Assembly (NCBI RefSeq): GCF_011758765.1
Contig: NZ_JAANOU010000001.1
Span: 496,001 to 560,000, forward strand
Direction of reading: 5' to 3'
From: Amycolatopsis viridis
Lineage (GTDB): Bacteria > Actinomycetota > Actinomycetes > Mycobacteriales > Pseudonocardiaceae
DNA length: 64,000 nt
Shown here: one piece after another, positions 23,942 to 31,039 of the stretch
Layout of the letters: every line of letters starts with the position of its first letter
Numbering within the stretch: position 1 is the first letter of the stretch
Notes under the pieces: generated by a model
Told to the model about the DNA's origin: nothing
Database searches by the model: none
Seen by the model: the letters and a program-made list of their open reading frames with translations, nothing else
Translations under genes and position numbers: made by a program

Positions 23942-24673
23942 ATGTCGGTGGAAACCGCGCGCGAGATCCGGCCCGCGGTGCAGGTGTGGGGCGGGAAGTT
24001 CATGACCTCGCCGGAACTGGCTGAGGTGGAGCGCGAAGTGGGGCTGGCGCAGCGCGCCTTGTACTTCCGCGGGCGGTCCGCGGTGCTGGGTGATCCGCCG
24101 CCCGCCGTGGTCGCCGAGCTGTTCGGCATCTTCCCCCGGTGGATCATCGACCTGGTCCTGCCGCCGGCGACCGAGGCGATCGGCGCGGCCGCGGCGGTTT
24201 CGGCCTACACCGAGGCGCTGGCCCGGTGGTCGAAGACGCACCTGCGGGCGTCGTCGCTGGCCGAGTTGCTGCCCCGGCTGGTGGAGGCGGCGGACGCGAG
24301 CGGGCTGGCGTTGTTCGCGGGCTGGCAGCAGGTCGCGTGGCCGTCCGACCCGGTCGCGCGGATCGGGCACGGGCTGATGGTGCTGCGCGAGTACCGCGGC
24401 GGGCTGCACTTCGCGGCCCTGCGCGCGGTCGGGTTGACGGTGCCCGAGGCGGCGGTGGCCGACCCGGAGGGCGGACGCGGGCGGCTGCTGCGCACCGCGT
24501 GGTCGCCGGATGCGGCCGACGAGCTGATCGCCCGCGCCCGGCGCCGACCGGACCTGGACGGCCGCTGGCGGCAGGCGCAGGCGCTGACGGACGAGCGGAT
24601 GGGGGAGCTGCTCGAGGTCCTGACGAAGACGGAACGCGCGCAACTGGTCGCCGCGCTGGCCGCGCTGGGGTGA
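23942..24673 (+). CDS. SCO6745-like actinobacterial protein of unknown function
   Basis: A 243-residue, largely helical protein starting MSVETAREIRPAVQVWGGKF, with YFRGRSAVLGDPPPAVVAEL and FFPRWIID-like features of the actinobacterial SCO6745 family; the family assignment is from memory and moderate. The C-terminal half has HGLMVLREYRGGLHFAALRA. No catalytic motif is evident. The gene follows a perfect palindrome (23908-23924) and precedes the tRNA cluster. Confidence 0.65.
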   Translation: MSVETAREIRPAVQVWGGKFMTSPELAEVEREVGLAQRALYFRGRSAVLGDPPPAVVAELFGIFPRWIIDLVLPPATEAIGAAAAVSAYTEALARWSKTHLRASSLAELLPRLVEAADASGLALFAGWQQVAWPSDPVARIGHGLMVLREYRGGLHFAALRAVGLTVPEAAVADPEGGRGRLLRTAWSPDAADELIARARRRPDLDGRWRQAQALTDERMGELLEVLTKTERAQLVAALAALG

Positions 24674-24874
24674 CGGCGAGCCCCTCGCCTCGGCGGTGCC
24701 GTCCGCGGGCCGGCGCACTCCGCCATGGTCCCGGAAGCGGTGTTTTTGCTGGTCAGCCCGCGGTTTTCGCGTTAAGGGATACCGGGTGGAAGGGCGGTTT
24801 GGAGGTGTCCTATGCTTGTACTCGCTCCCAGGGGGACCTGAGAGCGCGGTCGGTCGGTCACCCGAGCCGGCCGG

Positions 24875-24947
24875 GCTCCCATCGTCTAGCGGCCTAGGAC
24901 TCCGCCCTTTCAAGGCGGCAACGCGGGTTCGAATCCCGTTGGGAGTA
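24875..24947 (+). tRNA. tRNA-Glu (anticodon TTC)
   Basis: A 73-base cloverleaf with anticodon stem-loop CCGCC-CTTTCAA-GGCGG, T arm GGGTTCGAATCCC, acceptor GCTCCCA with TGGGAGT (a G-U first pair) and discriminator A. Confidence 0.95.
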
Positions 24948-24965
24948 CGCAAGACAATTGCATAA

Positions 24966-25039
24966 GGCCCTGTGGCGCAGTTGGTTAGCGCGTCGCCCTG
25001 TCACGGCGAAGGTCGCGGGTTCGAGTCCCGTCAGGGTCG
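24966..25039 (+). tRNA. tRNA-Asp (anticodon GTC)
   Basis: A 74-base cloverleaf: acceptor GGCCCTG with CAGGGTC, anticodon loop CTGTCAC, T arm GGGTTCGAGTCCC, discriminator G as expected for Asp. Confidence 0.96.
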
Positions 25040-25069
25040 CTTCAGCGTCTGGCTTCAGCCGGCGTTTCC

Positions 25070-25143
25070 GGCCAGGTAGCTCAGTTGGTACGAGCGTCCG
25101 CCTGAAAAGCGGAAGGTCGCCGGTTCGACCCCGGCCCTGGCCA
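25070..25143 (+). tRNA. tRNA-Phe (anticodon GAA), integration site of the AICE
   Basis: A 74-base cloverleaf: acceptor GGCCAGG with CCTGGCC, anticodon loop CTGAAAA (GAA at 25104-25106), T arm CGGTTCGACCCCG, discriminator A. From the anticodon stem (25099) to just past the 3' end (25145) the sequence is part of the 47-bp att repeat, so the element restored the gene on integration. Confidence 0.97.
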
Positions 25144-25145
25144 CC
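25099..25145 (+). repeat. attL: 47-bp direct repeat inside tRNA-Phe
   Basis: It runs from CGCCTGAAAAGCGGAAGG to the end GGCCCTGGCCACC and is identical to 35971-36017. It includes the anticodon loop, variable region, T arm and acceptor 3' strand of tRNA-Phe. Flanking bases differ on both sides, which fixes the limits. Confidence 0.96.
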
Positions 25146-25155
25146 TTCCGAAGAG

Positions 25156-25185
25156 CCGCTCCGACGCAGGTCGGGGCGGTTTTTT
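25156..25185 (+). terminator. Intrinsic terminator after tRNA-Phe, carried by the element
   Basis: CCGCTCCGAC, loop GCAG, GTCGGGGCGG (10-bp stem, one G-U pair), then six T. It lies 13 bases inside the element and so replaces the chromosomal tRNA terminator, which is probably the hairpin at 36031-36064. Confidence 0.92.
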
Positions 25186-25249
25186 CATGCCTTGGGTCTC
25201 CCGCGGCTCTGCCCGGCGTTGACCTTGGTTGACCCCGGATTGCCGCCCC

Positions 25250-25270
25250 TTGGGGCACGCGGGGGGCACG
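25250..25270 (+). repeat. Candidate integrase arm site, left copy
   Basis: TTGGGGCACGCGGGG followed by G and GCACG. It matches 35911-35931 at 20 of 21 positions and in the same orientation. It lies 105 bp inside attL. Repeats flanking both cores are expected for tyrosine-integrase arm-binding sites; this role is inference. Confidence 0.6.
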
Positions 25271-25304
25271 GCCCTTCTCCCCTCCCCACTCCTTCGGGCT
25301 GAGG

Positions 25305-25437
25305 TGATCTCCTCGCGGCGCGGGTTCACCCCTGCCAGGCCGGGTGGTGCCGGTCAAGGGTCTGCCGGAGGCCGCGAAGCGCCCTTGACCGGTGCCGGCC
25401 GGGCTGGCTGCCCTCGGGGCGCGCCGTGAGGAGATCA
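25305..25437. repeat. Nested inverted repeats in the non-coding left end of the AICE
   Basis: The outer arms TGATCTCCTCGCGGCGCG (25305-25322) and CGCGCCGTGAGGAGATCA (25420-25437) match at 17 of 18. The inner arms CCGGTCAAGGG (25350-25360) and CCCTTGACCGG (25382-25392) match perfectly. A further short hairpin (CGGGGC...GCCCCG) follows near 25483-25497. GGTGCCGG occurs at 25346, 25391 and 25470. No gene covers 25146-25544; a cis-acting origin, transfer site or regulatory RNA is plausible. Confidence 0.65.
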
Positions 25438-25544
25438 TCGGACTGGTCCGTTCGGCTGATCTCTGAAGCGGTGCCGGGGTCCGGGGCGGAGCCCCGGGTG
25501 GTGGCACTGACAAGATGCTGCAGGACTGGGCGGGGGTGAGCTGG

Positions 25545-25931
25545 ATGCGTCGGACACATCAGAACGACTTGCCGCCGGCGAATCTTCGACTGGAGTGGTA
25601 CCGATACCGCGTCGCGCGACTGATCGATGATCAGGGCGGTCACGCCGGCTGGATCTTCGTGGAGCCGCGACCGTATTCGCTCCAGACTGGTGGACACCTG
25701 TGGTGGCGTCGGTGGTCTGCGCCTCGGTACGCGGCCTTCGTGAGCATCATCGTTCCCTGGCATTGGCTTAGGGCGACGGACGAGGTGATTGAGCCGGACA
25801 TCCTTGACGCCGAGCTGGACGATTGGGATGCGGGCCGGTATGAGTTCGACGGCCAGGTCTTCGCTCTAGAGTGGCTGGATGACGAGGAGTCTGCCCGTCT
25901 GGCCGCCTCTGAGTTCTCGTTCCGACTGTGA
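25545..25931 (+). CDS. AICE cargo protein of unknown function
   Basis: A 128-residue protein starting MRRTHQNDLPPANLRLEWYR, rich in Trp/Tyr and acidic residues (GGHLWWRRWSAPRYAAFVSI; DILDAELDDWDAGRYEFDGQ). No signal peptide or known domain. ATG 25545 is chosen because GGGGGTGAG precedes it; an in-frame ATG at 25515 would add ten residues. It is the leftmost gene of the element, transcribed towards the AlbA_2 gene. Codon use is less extreme than that of the host. Confidence 0.6.
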   Translation: MRRTHQNDLPPANLRLEWYRYRVARLIDDQGGHAGWIFVEPRPYSLQTGGHLWWRRWSAPRYAAFVSIIVPWHWLRATDEVIEPDILDAELDDWDAGRYEFDGQVFALEWLDDEESARLAASEFSFRL

Positions 25932-26149
25932 TGCTCGCCGGGCGGCGTCGCGCTGAGCCAAGGTTCGGTCGCCGCGACGGCGGGGCCGCCGGCCGGAGCG
26001 GAGCGGGAGGCCGGGCGGCCACCGCTGCGGCGCGCTTGCGCGCCGCCTTGATCCCATAGAGCCAAGTTCGGCACGAACCAGCACCGTTACCACTCCGACA
26101 CGCTTCGGCAGCCTGAGCACGGGCCGCCTTTGAGCGGACTTTGGGTGTA

Positions 26150-26165
26150 CTGTCACTCTGTCACT
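26150..26165 (+). promoter_or_regulatory. Tandem 8-bp repeat upstream of the AlbA_2 gene
   Basis: CTGTCACT occurs twice without a gap, 22 bases upstream of the ATG at 26188 and just before the AAGGAG ribosome site. It may be a regulator half-site pair; no binding protein can be named. Confidence 0.4.
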
Positions 26166-26187
26166 TGCCTCAAAGGAGTCTCAAACG

Positions 26188-27945
26188 ATGACCACGGTGC
26201 TGGCGGAACTGAAGGCCGTCCTCGGCGGACGGGCGGCATCTAAGGTCGAGACTGAGAAACTTGACTTCAAGGAGCAGAAGTCCAACCCGAAAGAGGCTTT
26301 CAACGATCTTGCTGAGGCAGCGGTCTGTTTTGCTAACGGCAGCGGAGGAACGATCGTTGTAGGCGTGGTTGACAACAAGTCGGGCGCTGAAGCCTTCGTC
26401 GGGTGCGACTTAGATGCCGCAGCATTGCGGTCGAGGATTCACCAGCTTACAAATCCGGGTCTTTTAGTAGACGTTGAAGAAGTTGTGTTTGCTGAGAAGC
26501 GACTCTTGGAGATCAGGGTTCCCGAAGGGCTTGAAGTTTACTCTACGACAAAGGGTTATACTTACCAGAGAATCAATACCGATTGCATGCCGATGCGGCC
26601 CTCCGATGTTGCTCGTCTGACGGAAGAGCGTCGCGGAATAGATTGGTCCGCTGGTTCGAGTGGGCGGTCAGTCGATGAAGTCGATCCTCTGGCGATCAGG
26701 TATATACGTCGCCTTTTATCGGCTTCGACAGATCAAAAGCGGCAACGGTACGCTGACTTTAACGATATCGACTTGTTGCGAGCTTTGAAGGCTGTGGCTG
26801 ACGATGGTTGCCTGACAAAGTCCGGAGAGATACTTTTCTGCAATCCTGAATCCGGCTCACTCGACGAGTTGGTTGTTTACCAACACAAGCCGACCCAGTC
26901 AGGGGAAGTCGATTCCATCGTACGGCTCCAGGGGCCAGCGGTAACGGCATTCGAGGAGCTTGTGCAGCTTATCCGTACTCGCCAGGGAATTACCCCTGTG
27001 ACATTGCCAGACGGGCAACAATTGCAGATCGAGGATTATCCTTCTGCTGCTGTCCGTGAAGCCGTCGCCAATGCCTTCATTCATGGTGACTGGAGGTTGC
27101 GTGTACCGATTCAGGTCGAGCATTCGCCTCAGTATCTCCGTATCGATTCGCCGGGCCCTCTCGTCTCAGGTATTACGGTTAGCAATATTCTGACACATGG
27201 CTCTAGGGCGAGATTTCCTGCTTTGGCTGCCGGGTTTCGCATCCTCGGCCTGGCGGAGGAGGTAGGGCAAGGTGTCGACCGGATGTACAGGGAGATGATC
27301 CGATCAGGTCGTGATATTCCAATCATCACAGAAGATCCAAGTAGGGTCTCGGTGCTTTTTCGAGGGCAACCGCCCAAAGTGAGGATCGCCAAATTCCTTG
27401 CAACACTTCCTGCGCCTGAGCAGAACGACACCGATACTCTGCTCATAGTGCGGTATCTTTGCGAGAAGAAAACTGTGAGAGCAGATGTGATTGCCGCCGA
27501 GATTCAGCGGAGCGATGAGGAGGCGCAAGCGGTTCTTCTCCGCCTATCAACAGATCCAGTTAATATTCTCGAGCCCACTCGGGGGACTATGAACCGCAGA
27601 TTCCCTTCGTATAGGCTTCGCGCCGAGGTGATCACTCAACTAGGAAATGCTGTAGCATATCACAGTCGAGCAACCGATGATATTGATAAGAAGATCATCG
27701 ATCACATCAATGACTATGGTGAGATCAATAATCGAACGATCCAACGATTGTTCGACCTTGATGTTTACCAGGCGCGGGATATTCTACGTGACTTGGTTGG
27801 GCGGGAGATTATCTCCCGTAGCTCAACTCAGAAGCGCGGAACTGCGGTGAAGTATTCGGCTGGCCCCAAATTTCCGGATAGTAAGCGCCGCAAGAAGGCT
27901 GCAGGTTCAACGGGTTCACGTAAGCGCGACGATACTTTGTTCTGA
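26188..27945 (+). CDS. AlbA_2/Schlafen-type DNA-binding protein with HATPase_c_4-like domain
   Basis: A 585-residue protein. The N-terminal ~140 residues form an AlbA_2 (divergent AAA-4, Schlafen-like) domain: ETEKLDFKEQKSN, then AEAAVCFANGSGGTIVVGVV and RRLLEIRVPEG-type strands. A central helical segment is followed by a RecG/HATPase_c_4-like ATP-binding region (PSAAVREAVANAFIHGDWRL, then LVSGITVSNILTHGSRARFP). The C-terminus has winged-helix character and a basic tail. Related proteins are found on mobile elements and near defence genes; the activity is unproven. GC is visibly lower, near half in many stretches, with many AT-ending codons unlike its neighbours, which indicates recent transfer. 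ATG follows AAGGAG. Confidence 0.8.
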   Translation: MTTVLAELKAVLGGRAASKVETEKLDFKEQKSNPKEAFNDLAEAAVCFANGSGGTIVVGVVDNKSGAEAFVGCDLDAAALRSRIHQLTNPGLLVDVEEVVFAEKRLLEIRVPEGLEVYSTTKGYTYQRINTDCMPMRPSDVARLTEERRGIDWSAGSSGRSVDEVDPLAIRYIRRLLSASTDQKRQRYADFNDIDLLRALKAVADDGCLTKSGEILFCNPESGSLDELVVYQHKPTQSGEVDSIVRLQGPAVTAFEELVQLIRTRQGITPVTLPDGQQLQIEDYPSAAVREAVANAFIHGDWRLRVPIQVEHSPQYLRIDSPGPLVSGITVSNILTHGSRARFPALAAGFRILGLAEEVGQGVDRMYREMIRSGRDIPIITEDPSRVSVLFRGQPPKVRIAKFLATLPAPEQNDTDTLLIVRYLCEKKTVRADVIAAEIQRSDEEAQAVLLRLSTDPVNILEPTRGTMNRRFPSYRLRAEVITQLGNAVAYHSRATDDIDKKIIDHINDYGEINNRTIQRLFDLDVYQARDILRDLVGREIISRSSTQKRGTAVKYSAGPKFPDSKRRKKAAGSTGSRKRDDTLF

Positions 27946-27964
27946 TTGCCTTGCATGTACGCCT

Positions 27965-28774
27965 TCATCTCCTCGGAGGCGAAGGGTTGGCGAAGGCAAG
28001 AGCTTTGTCGTCGTGGCGTTTCGCGCGTGGGAGTTTTTCGGCATTTGGATCAGCCTTGCTCTCCCATGCGTGGCACCGTTTAAGAATGTCGCTCGGTTGT
28101 ATGCTCGTGCGGGGGTTCGTGTAGTCTAATTGGTCCACGAGGCCGAGGTGCTGCATTGTGTTGAACGCACCATCAGTTGCTAACAATAGCCAGTTGGTGT
28201 CGGTGAATCGTTTGGTGGTAGACAGAGCTTCGCGTGCTGCTGTTGGTTCAGTTTCGGCGATCCAGTAGCCGCCGGGTTTGTTGCGATACTTGCCTTGCTG
28301 CGTCTGTAGATCACGGAGCAACCTGTGGTGTTCGTCGTCGAAGCCGTGGCCGGCGGCGAGGCGTTCGCGGTACTTGCGGCGGGGTTCGAGGTCCAGGTGG
28401 TCGATTCGGTCATCGGTGAGGATCTCCCCGCCGGGGAGGATCACGGTGTTGTCGCCGAGAAGCAGCAGGTCAAGGTGCTCGTCGCGTTCGCGGGCGACCG
28501 TGACCGTGCTCGATGGCGACTCCCCTGCCTTCAGGTCGTAGTGGGCCGCGGTGGCCTTGATTCCCCCGGCCAGGATCTCTTGCAGGTCCGCGGCCGGATC
28601 AACCGTGAGGGCGTCGGCGAGGAAGCGGCCGAGGTAGTCGGCATAGGCGGAGGCTGGGACGGGTACCGGGACGAAGGCGGATGCGCCGTCGAGGAGGATG
28701 ACCGCGTGCGGGGTCACGAAGATCTTGTCGGCGCTCTCCTCCATCGGTGGGAGCTGCGCGGTTGTGACTCGCAT
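27965..28774 (-). CDS. PP2C (PPM)-family phosphatase-like protein
   Basis: A 269-residue protein with spaced PP2C motifs: EESADKIFVTPHAVILLDGA (metal Asp in LLDGAS), LLLLGDNTVIL, LLLATDGAF (second metal Asp) and a C-terminal RHDDKALA. PPM phosphatases remove phosphate from Ser/Thr and are often partners of kinases or anti-sigma switches; here no kinase is near. The gene starts 5 bases after the stop of the HTH-sensor gene, so the pair is an operon. ATG 28774 is preferred; a TTG at 28804 would overlap the upstream gene. Base composition is lower in GC than the host. Confidence 0.65.
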   Translation of the reverse strand: MRVTTAQLPPMEESADKIFVTPHAVILLDGASAFVPVPVPASAYADYLGRFLADALTVDPAADLQEILAGGIKATAAHYDLKAGESPSSTVTVARERDEHLDLLLLGDNTVILPGGEILTDDRIDHLDLEPRRKYRERLAAGHGFDDEHHRLLRDLQTQQGKYRNKPGGYWIAETEPTAAREALSTTKRFTDTNWLLLATDGAFNTMQHLGLVDQLDYTNPRTSIQPSDILKRCHAWESKADPNAEKLPRAKRHDDKALAFANPSPPRR

Positions 28775-28778
28775 GTGT

Positions 28779-29603
28779 TCACCAAACGTAGGGTCCTGCG
28801 GCAAGTTCGCTGTCGGTGATGGTCAGCCCGTCGTAGGTCGCTCGCACGACCAGCGACATCGGCTGTTGTCCGACCTGCCGGAACACGTCGGCGAGATGCG
28901 CTCGGAGGTAGTGCGTCGCGCCGAGTGATCCGATGCCGTGGATACCCGCGATGTGGACGATCACACGGTTGTCGATCATGTGCCGGGCCACATACGCCAC
29001 GTCGGCCGACTGCGGCGCGGGCTCGTCGGACGGCGAACCAATCCGCGTGCCGTCCTCCCGCTGCTCGATCCACCACCGGCCGTTGTCCTCGGTCATCGCC
29101 AAGGTGGGATCGCGGGAGAGCAGGTCAGCGCCGATGGGAGCGGACTTCGGACCGCACACGACGATCGTGTCTCCGGTCGGCGGCTCGGTCCGGTCGGGCT
29201 CGATCTGGTAGCGGGAGGTCGCAAGCGAGAGCGCCGTCAACAGCGCTTCGAGCTGGTTGGCGGTCTCGGCGTCCTCGGCCGCGATCAACGGGCGTTCACG
29301 ATCGGTCGTCTGGTACCGGTACGGCACGCCGATGCTCACCGGGCCGACGCCGAAGTACGCTCGCTCGGCGGCGGGTGCGGTGCTGCGGATCTGCGTGATT
29401 CGGCCCTTCGTAATGCCAAGCGCTCCGGCGATCTCGGTGTAGCTCATGCCCAGCTCGCGGTGCGCTTCCTCGATCGCGGCCTTCCGGAGCCGCGCCAGCT
29501 CGGTCGCTCGTTGCTGGTAGGTCGTGAGCAGCTCGGTTGCGCGCTTGCCCCGGCGGATCGGGTCGGGGTCGCGCCGGACGCTGTCGAAGTCCTCGGTGCT
29601 CAC
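28779..29603 (-). CDS. HTH (sigma region 4-like) protein with unassigned C-terminal sensor-like domain
   Basis: A 274-residue protein. The N-terminal ~80 residues hold a helical stretch and a helix-turn-helix (LGMSYTEIAGALGITKGRIT). The C-terminal ~130 residues form an alpha/beta domain with DTIVVCGPKSAPIGADLLS, RWWIEQREDGTRIGSPSDEP and HIAGIHGIGSLGATHYLRAH. I have seen this arrangement in actinobacterial HTH proteins but cannot name the domain. The Gly-rich CGPKSAP and GIHGIGS loops suggest ligand binding. It is transcribed away from the AICE backbone from an operator-rich promoter and heads an operon with the PP2C gene. The start is GTG 29603. Confidence 0.65.
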   Translation of the reverse strand: MSTEDFDSVRRDPDPIRRGKRATELLTTYQQRATELARLRKAAIEEAHRELGMSYTEIAGALGITKGRITQIRSTAPAAERAYFGVGPVSIGVPYRYQTTDRERPLIAAEDAETANQLEALLTALSLATSRYQIEPDRTEPPTGDTIVVCGPKSAPIGADLLSRDPTLAMTEDNGRWWIEQREDGTRIGSPSDEPAPQSADVAYVARHMIDNRVIVHIAGIHGIGSLGATHYLRAHLADVFRQVGQQPMSLVVRATYDGLTITDSELAAGPYVW

Positions 29604-29612
29604 AAGGTCGGA

Positions 29613-29716
29613 GTTTAGACCCCCTTGACGCGTCCCGTCAGGGGCCGGTACATTGCTGTTTAGACCCCCTAGACACGGCAGGGTGCACTATGGAGCGGGT
29701 GTTTAGGGGCCTAAAC
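29613..29716. promoter_or_regulatory. Divergent AICE promoter with three GTTTAG-type operators
   Basis: Site 1 (29613-29629) GTTTAGACCCCCTTGAC and site 2 (29658-29674) GTTTAGACCCCCTAGAC match at 16 of 17. Site 3 (29701-29716) GTTTAG-GGGC-CTAAAC is a perfect dyad. A TTGACG/TACATT promoter with an 18-base spacer (29625-29654) points to the right between sites 1 and 2. The KorSA-like GntR repressor encoded at 30205 is the likely ligand, by analogy with pSAM2, where KorSA binds 17-base sites at pra and korSA. Confidence 0.75.
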
Positions 29717-29752
29717 CGGCCGAGAGGGCCACGGCACGAGGAGTTCGAAGAG

Positions 29753-30208
29753 ATGGCGATCAGCAGGGGGCACCGGTTCCGGGTCGAGTTCGATGAGGCG
29801 TTTCCGCAGGGTCTGGTGATGGTGGGTGAGGTGTCGCCGGACAACGAGTACCAGTCGCGGGAGGACCGAGCGGCGGGTCGTCCGGCTCGGCAGCGGGTGG
29901 ACGAGATCACGGGTAAGCGGCAGTGGAAGGTCACGGTGACCGACCCGTCGGAGCCGAACGCGAAGCGGGCTTCGTTCGAAGTCACGTTGCTGGCCGATGT
30001 CCAGCCGGTGCCGACGACCAGCGAGGTGCTGCCGGGGATGCGCCCGGTTGAGCTGGAGGGGCTGACCGCGGAGCCGCGTGTGGCTGGCAACGGTGAGTTC
30101 AAGTACCAGTCGTACGTGTTCCGGGCGTCCGGCTTCAAGGCGGTCAACGCGGGTGGTGGCCGGGGCAAGTCGCAGGGCGGGCCGGCTGAGTCGGCCAAGG
30201 CCGCGTGA
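29753..30208 (+). CDS. Conserved AICE protein of unknown function
   Basis: A 151-residue protein starting MAISRGHRFRVEFDEAFPQG, with beta-strand-rich sequence (RQWKVTVTDPSEPNAKRASF) and a Gly/Ser/Ala tail. It lies directly upstream of, and overlaps by 4 bases, the KorSA-like repressor. Similar small proteins occupy this place in Streptomyces elements; no function is known to me. GAGGAG lies 8 bases before ATG 29753, within the operator-controlled unit. Confidence 0.7.
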   Translation: MAISRGHRFRVEFDEAFPQGLVMVGEVSPDNEYQSREDRAAGRPARQRVDEITGKRQWKVTVTDPSEPNAKRASFEVTLLADVQPVPTTSEVLPGMRPVELEGLTAEPRVAGNGEFKYQSYVFRASGFKAVNAGGGRGKSQGGPAESAKAA

Positions 30209-30501
30209 CGGATGTGGTCACGATGACGTGTCACGACACCAAGCCGCCCAAGTTTCGGCTGAACGAGCAGCCGGGTCCGCCGGGCTACATGTACGAGAAC
30301 GTCGCGAACCACGTGGCGGCGCGGATCGAGGCGGGGGAGCTGCCTCCGCACACCCCGCTGGCGAGCGAGCGGGAGTTCGCCAAGGAGTACGGCGTCTCGC
30401 TCGGCACCGCCCGCCACGCGATCGAGATCCTGCGCAAGCGCGGCCTGGTGATCACGATCCCGTCCAAGGGCACGTTCGTGACGGACCGGCGGAGTTCCTG
30501 A
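30205..30501 (+). CDS. Short GntR-family repressor (KorSA-like)
   Basis: A 98-residue protein almost entirely composed of the GntR winged helix: YENVANHVAARIEAGELPPH, LASEREFAKEYGVSLGTARH, then KRGLVITIPSKGTFVTD. It lacks the effector-binding domain present in full-length KorSA, which is more than twice as long. It probably keeps element transfer silent by binding the sites at 29613-29716. GTG 30205 overlaps the preceding stop (GTGA). A hairpin terminator follows. Confidence 0.82.
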   Translation: MTDVVTMTCHDTKPPKFRLNEQPGPPGYMYENVANHVAARIEAGELPPHTPLASEREFAKEYGVSLGTARHAIEILRKRGLVITIPSKGTFVTDRRSS

Positions 30502-30505
30502 ACCC

Positions 30506-30554
30506 GGCACGGGGACGAGTGAAGGAGTGTGACCGTCCCGCTCGTCCCCGTGCC
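30506..30554 (+). terminator. Hairpin after the KorSA-like gene
   Basis: GGCACGGGGACGAG and CTCGTCCCCGTGCC form a perfect 14-bp stem with a 21-base loop, 4 bases after the repressor stop. No T-run follows, so termination or partial read-through into the zinc-ribbon/tra genes is possible. Confidence 0.75.
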
Positions 30555-30582
30555 ATCCCACCCACGACCACGAGGGGAGGTG

Positions 30583-30789
30583 ATGGTGGTGTCGCCGAGG
30601 CTACCGCGCTCCCGGCGCCGCTGGTTCGTCCGGCGTCGGTGCTGGATCTGCGGAGGACGGCAACGAGTGATGCGAGACAAAGTGCTTGTTTGTAAGGCCT
30701 GCCAACGGAAGTCGGTCGAAGGCCTCCAAGTCCAGATAGGACGAAAGCTAACGCGCGAAGGGTTCGTGCGGCGATGTCGTGCGCCCTGA
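30583..30789 (+). CDS. Zinc-ribbon mini-protein 1
   Basis: A 68-residue, strongly basic protein (SPRLPRSRRRWFVRRR) with two CxxC knuckles: CWIC and CKAC, 15 residues apart. It has the look of a small nucleic-acid-binding zinc ribbon. ATG 30583 follows GGGGAGGTG. It lies in the AICE transfer region after the repressor terminator. The family is not recognised. Confidence 0.65.
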   Translation: MVVSPRLPRSRRRWFVRRRCWICGGRQRVMRDKVLVCKACQRKSVEGLQVQIGRKLTREGFVRRCRAP

Positions 30790-30877
30790 TTCACGTCCCG
30801 AGTTGTTAGGCGCAGAAGCGGTACCTGGCTACCAACCTTTCCCGCTTCTGCGCTGTCCACACCTGACGGAGCAGACG

Positions 30878-31039
30878 TTGAAGACCATAGACAACCGTAC
30901 ACAACGAGCGTCAAGAGACCGCGTCCCGACGCGGTGTGGTGCGTGCCGCAAGTTCGCCCGTTTGGCACCGGGGGACACTGAGTGCGCTACGTGCGCGGGG
31001 CGGCTGCCCCTGGACATTCCGTCTGGGGGTGGCCGCTGA
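30878..31039 (+). CDS. Zinc-ribbon mini-protein 2
   Basis: A 53-residue protein, start TTG 30878 behind GGAG, with CGAC and CATC knuckles 15 residues apart (RCGACRKFARLAPGDTECAT). The stop overlaps the traB ATG (TGATG), so it is coupled to the translocase. The chosen start is the only one with a ribosome site; a longer frame from 30779 overlaps the previous gene. Confidence 0.6.
   Translation: MKTIDNRTQRASRDRVPTRCGACRKFARLAPGDTECATCAGRLPLDIPSGGGR

Noticed and set aside
30779..31039. A longer start for zinc-ribbon protein 2 at 30779
   Set aside because: It would overlap the end of zinc-ribbon protein 1 and has no ribosome site; TTG 30878 behind GGAG is better.
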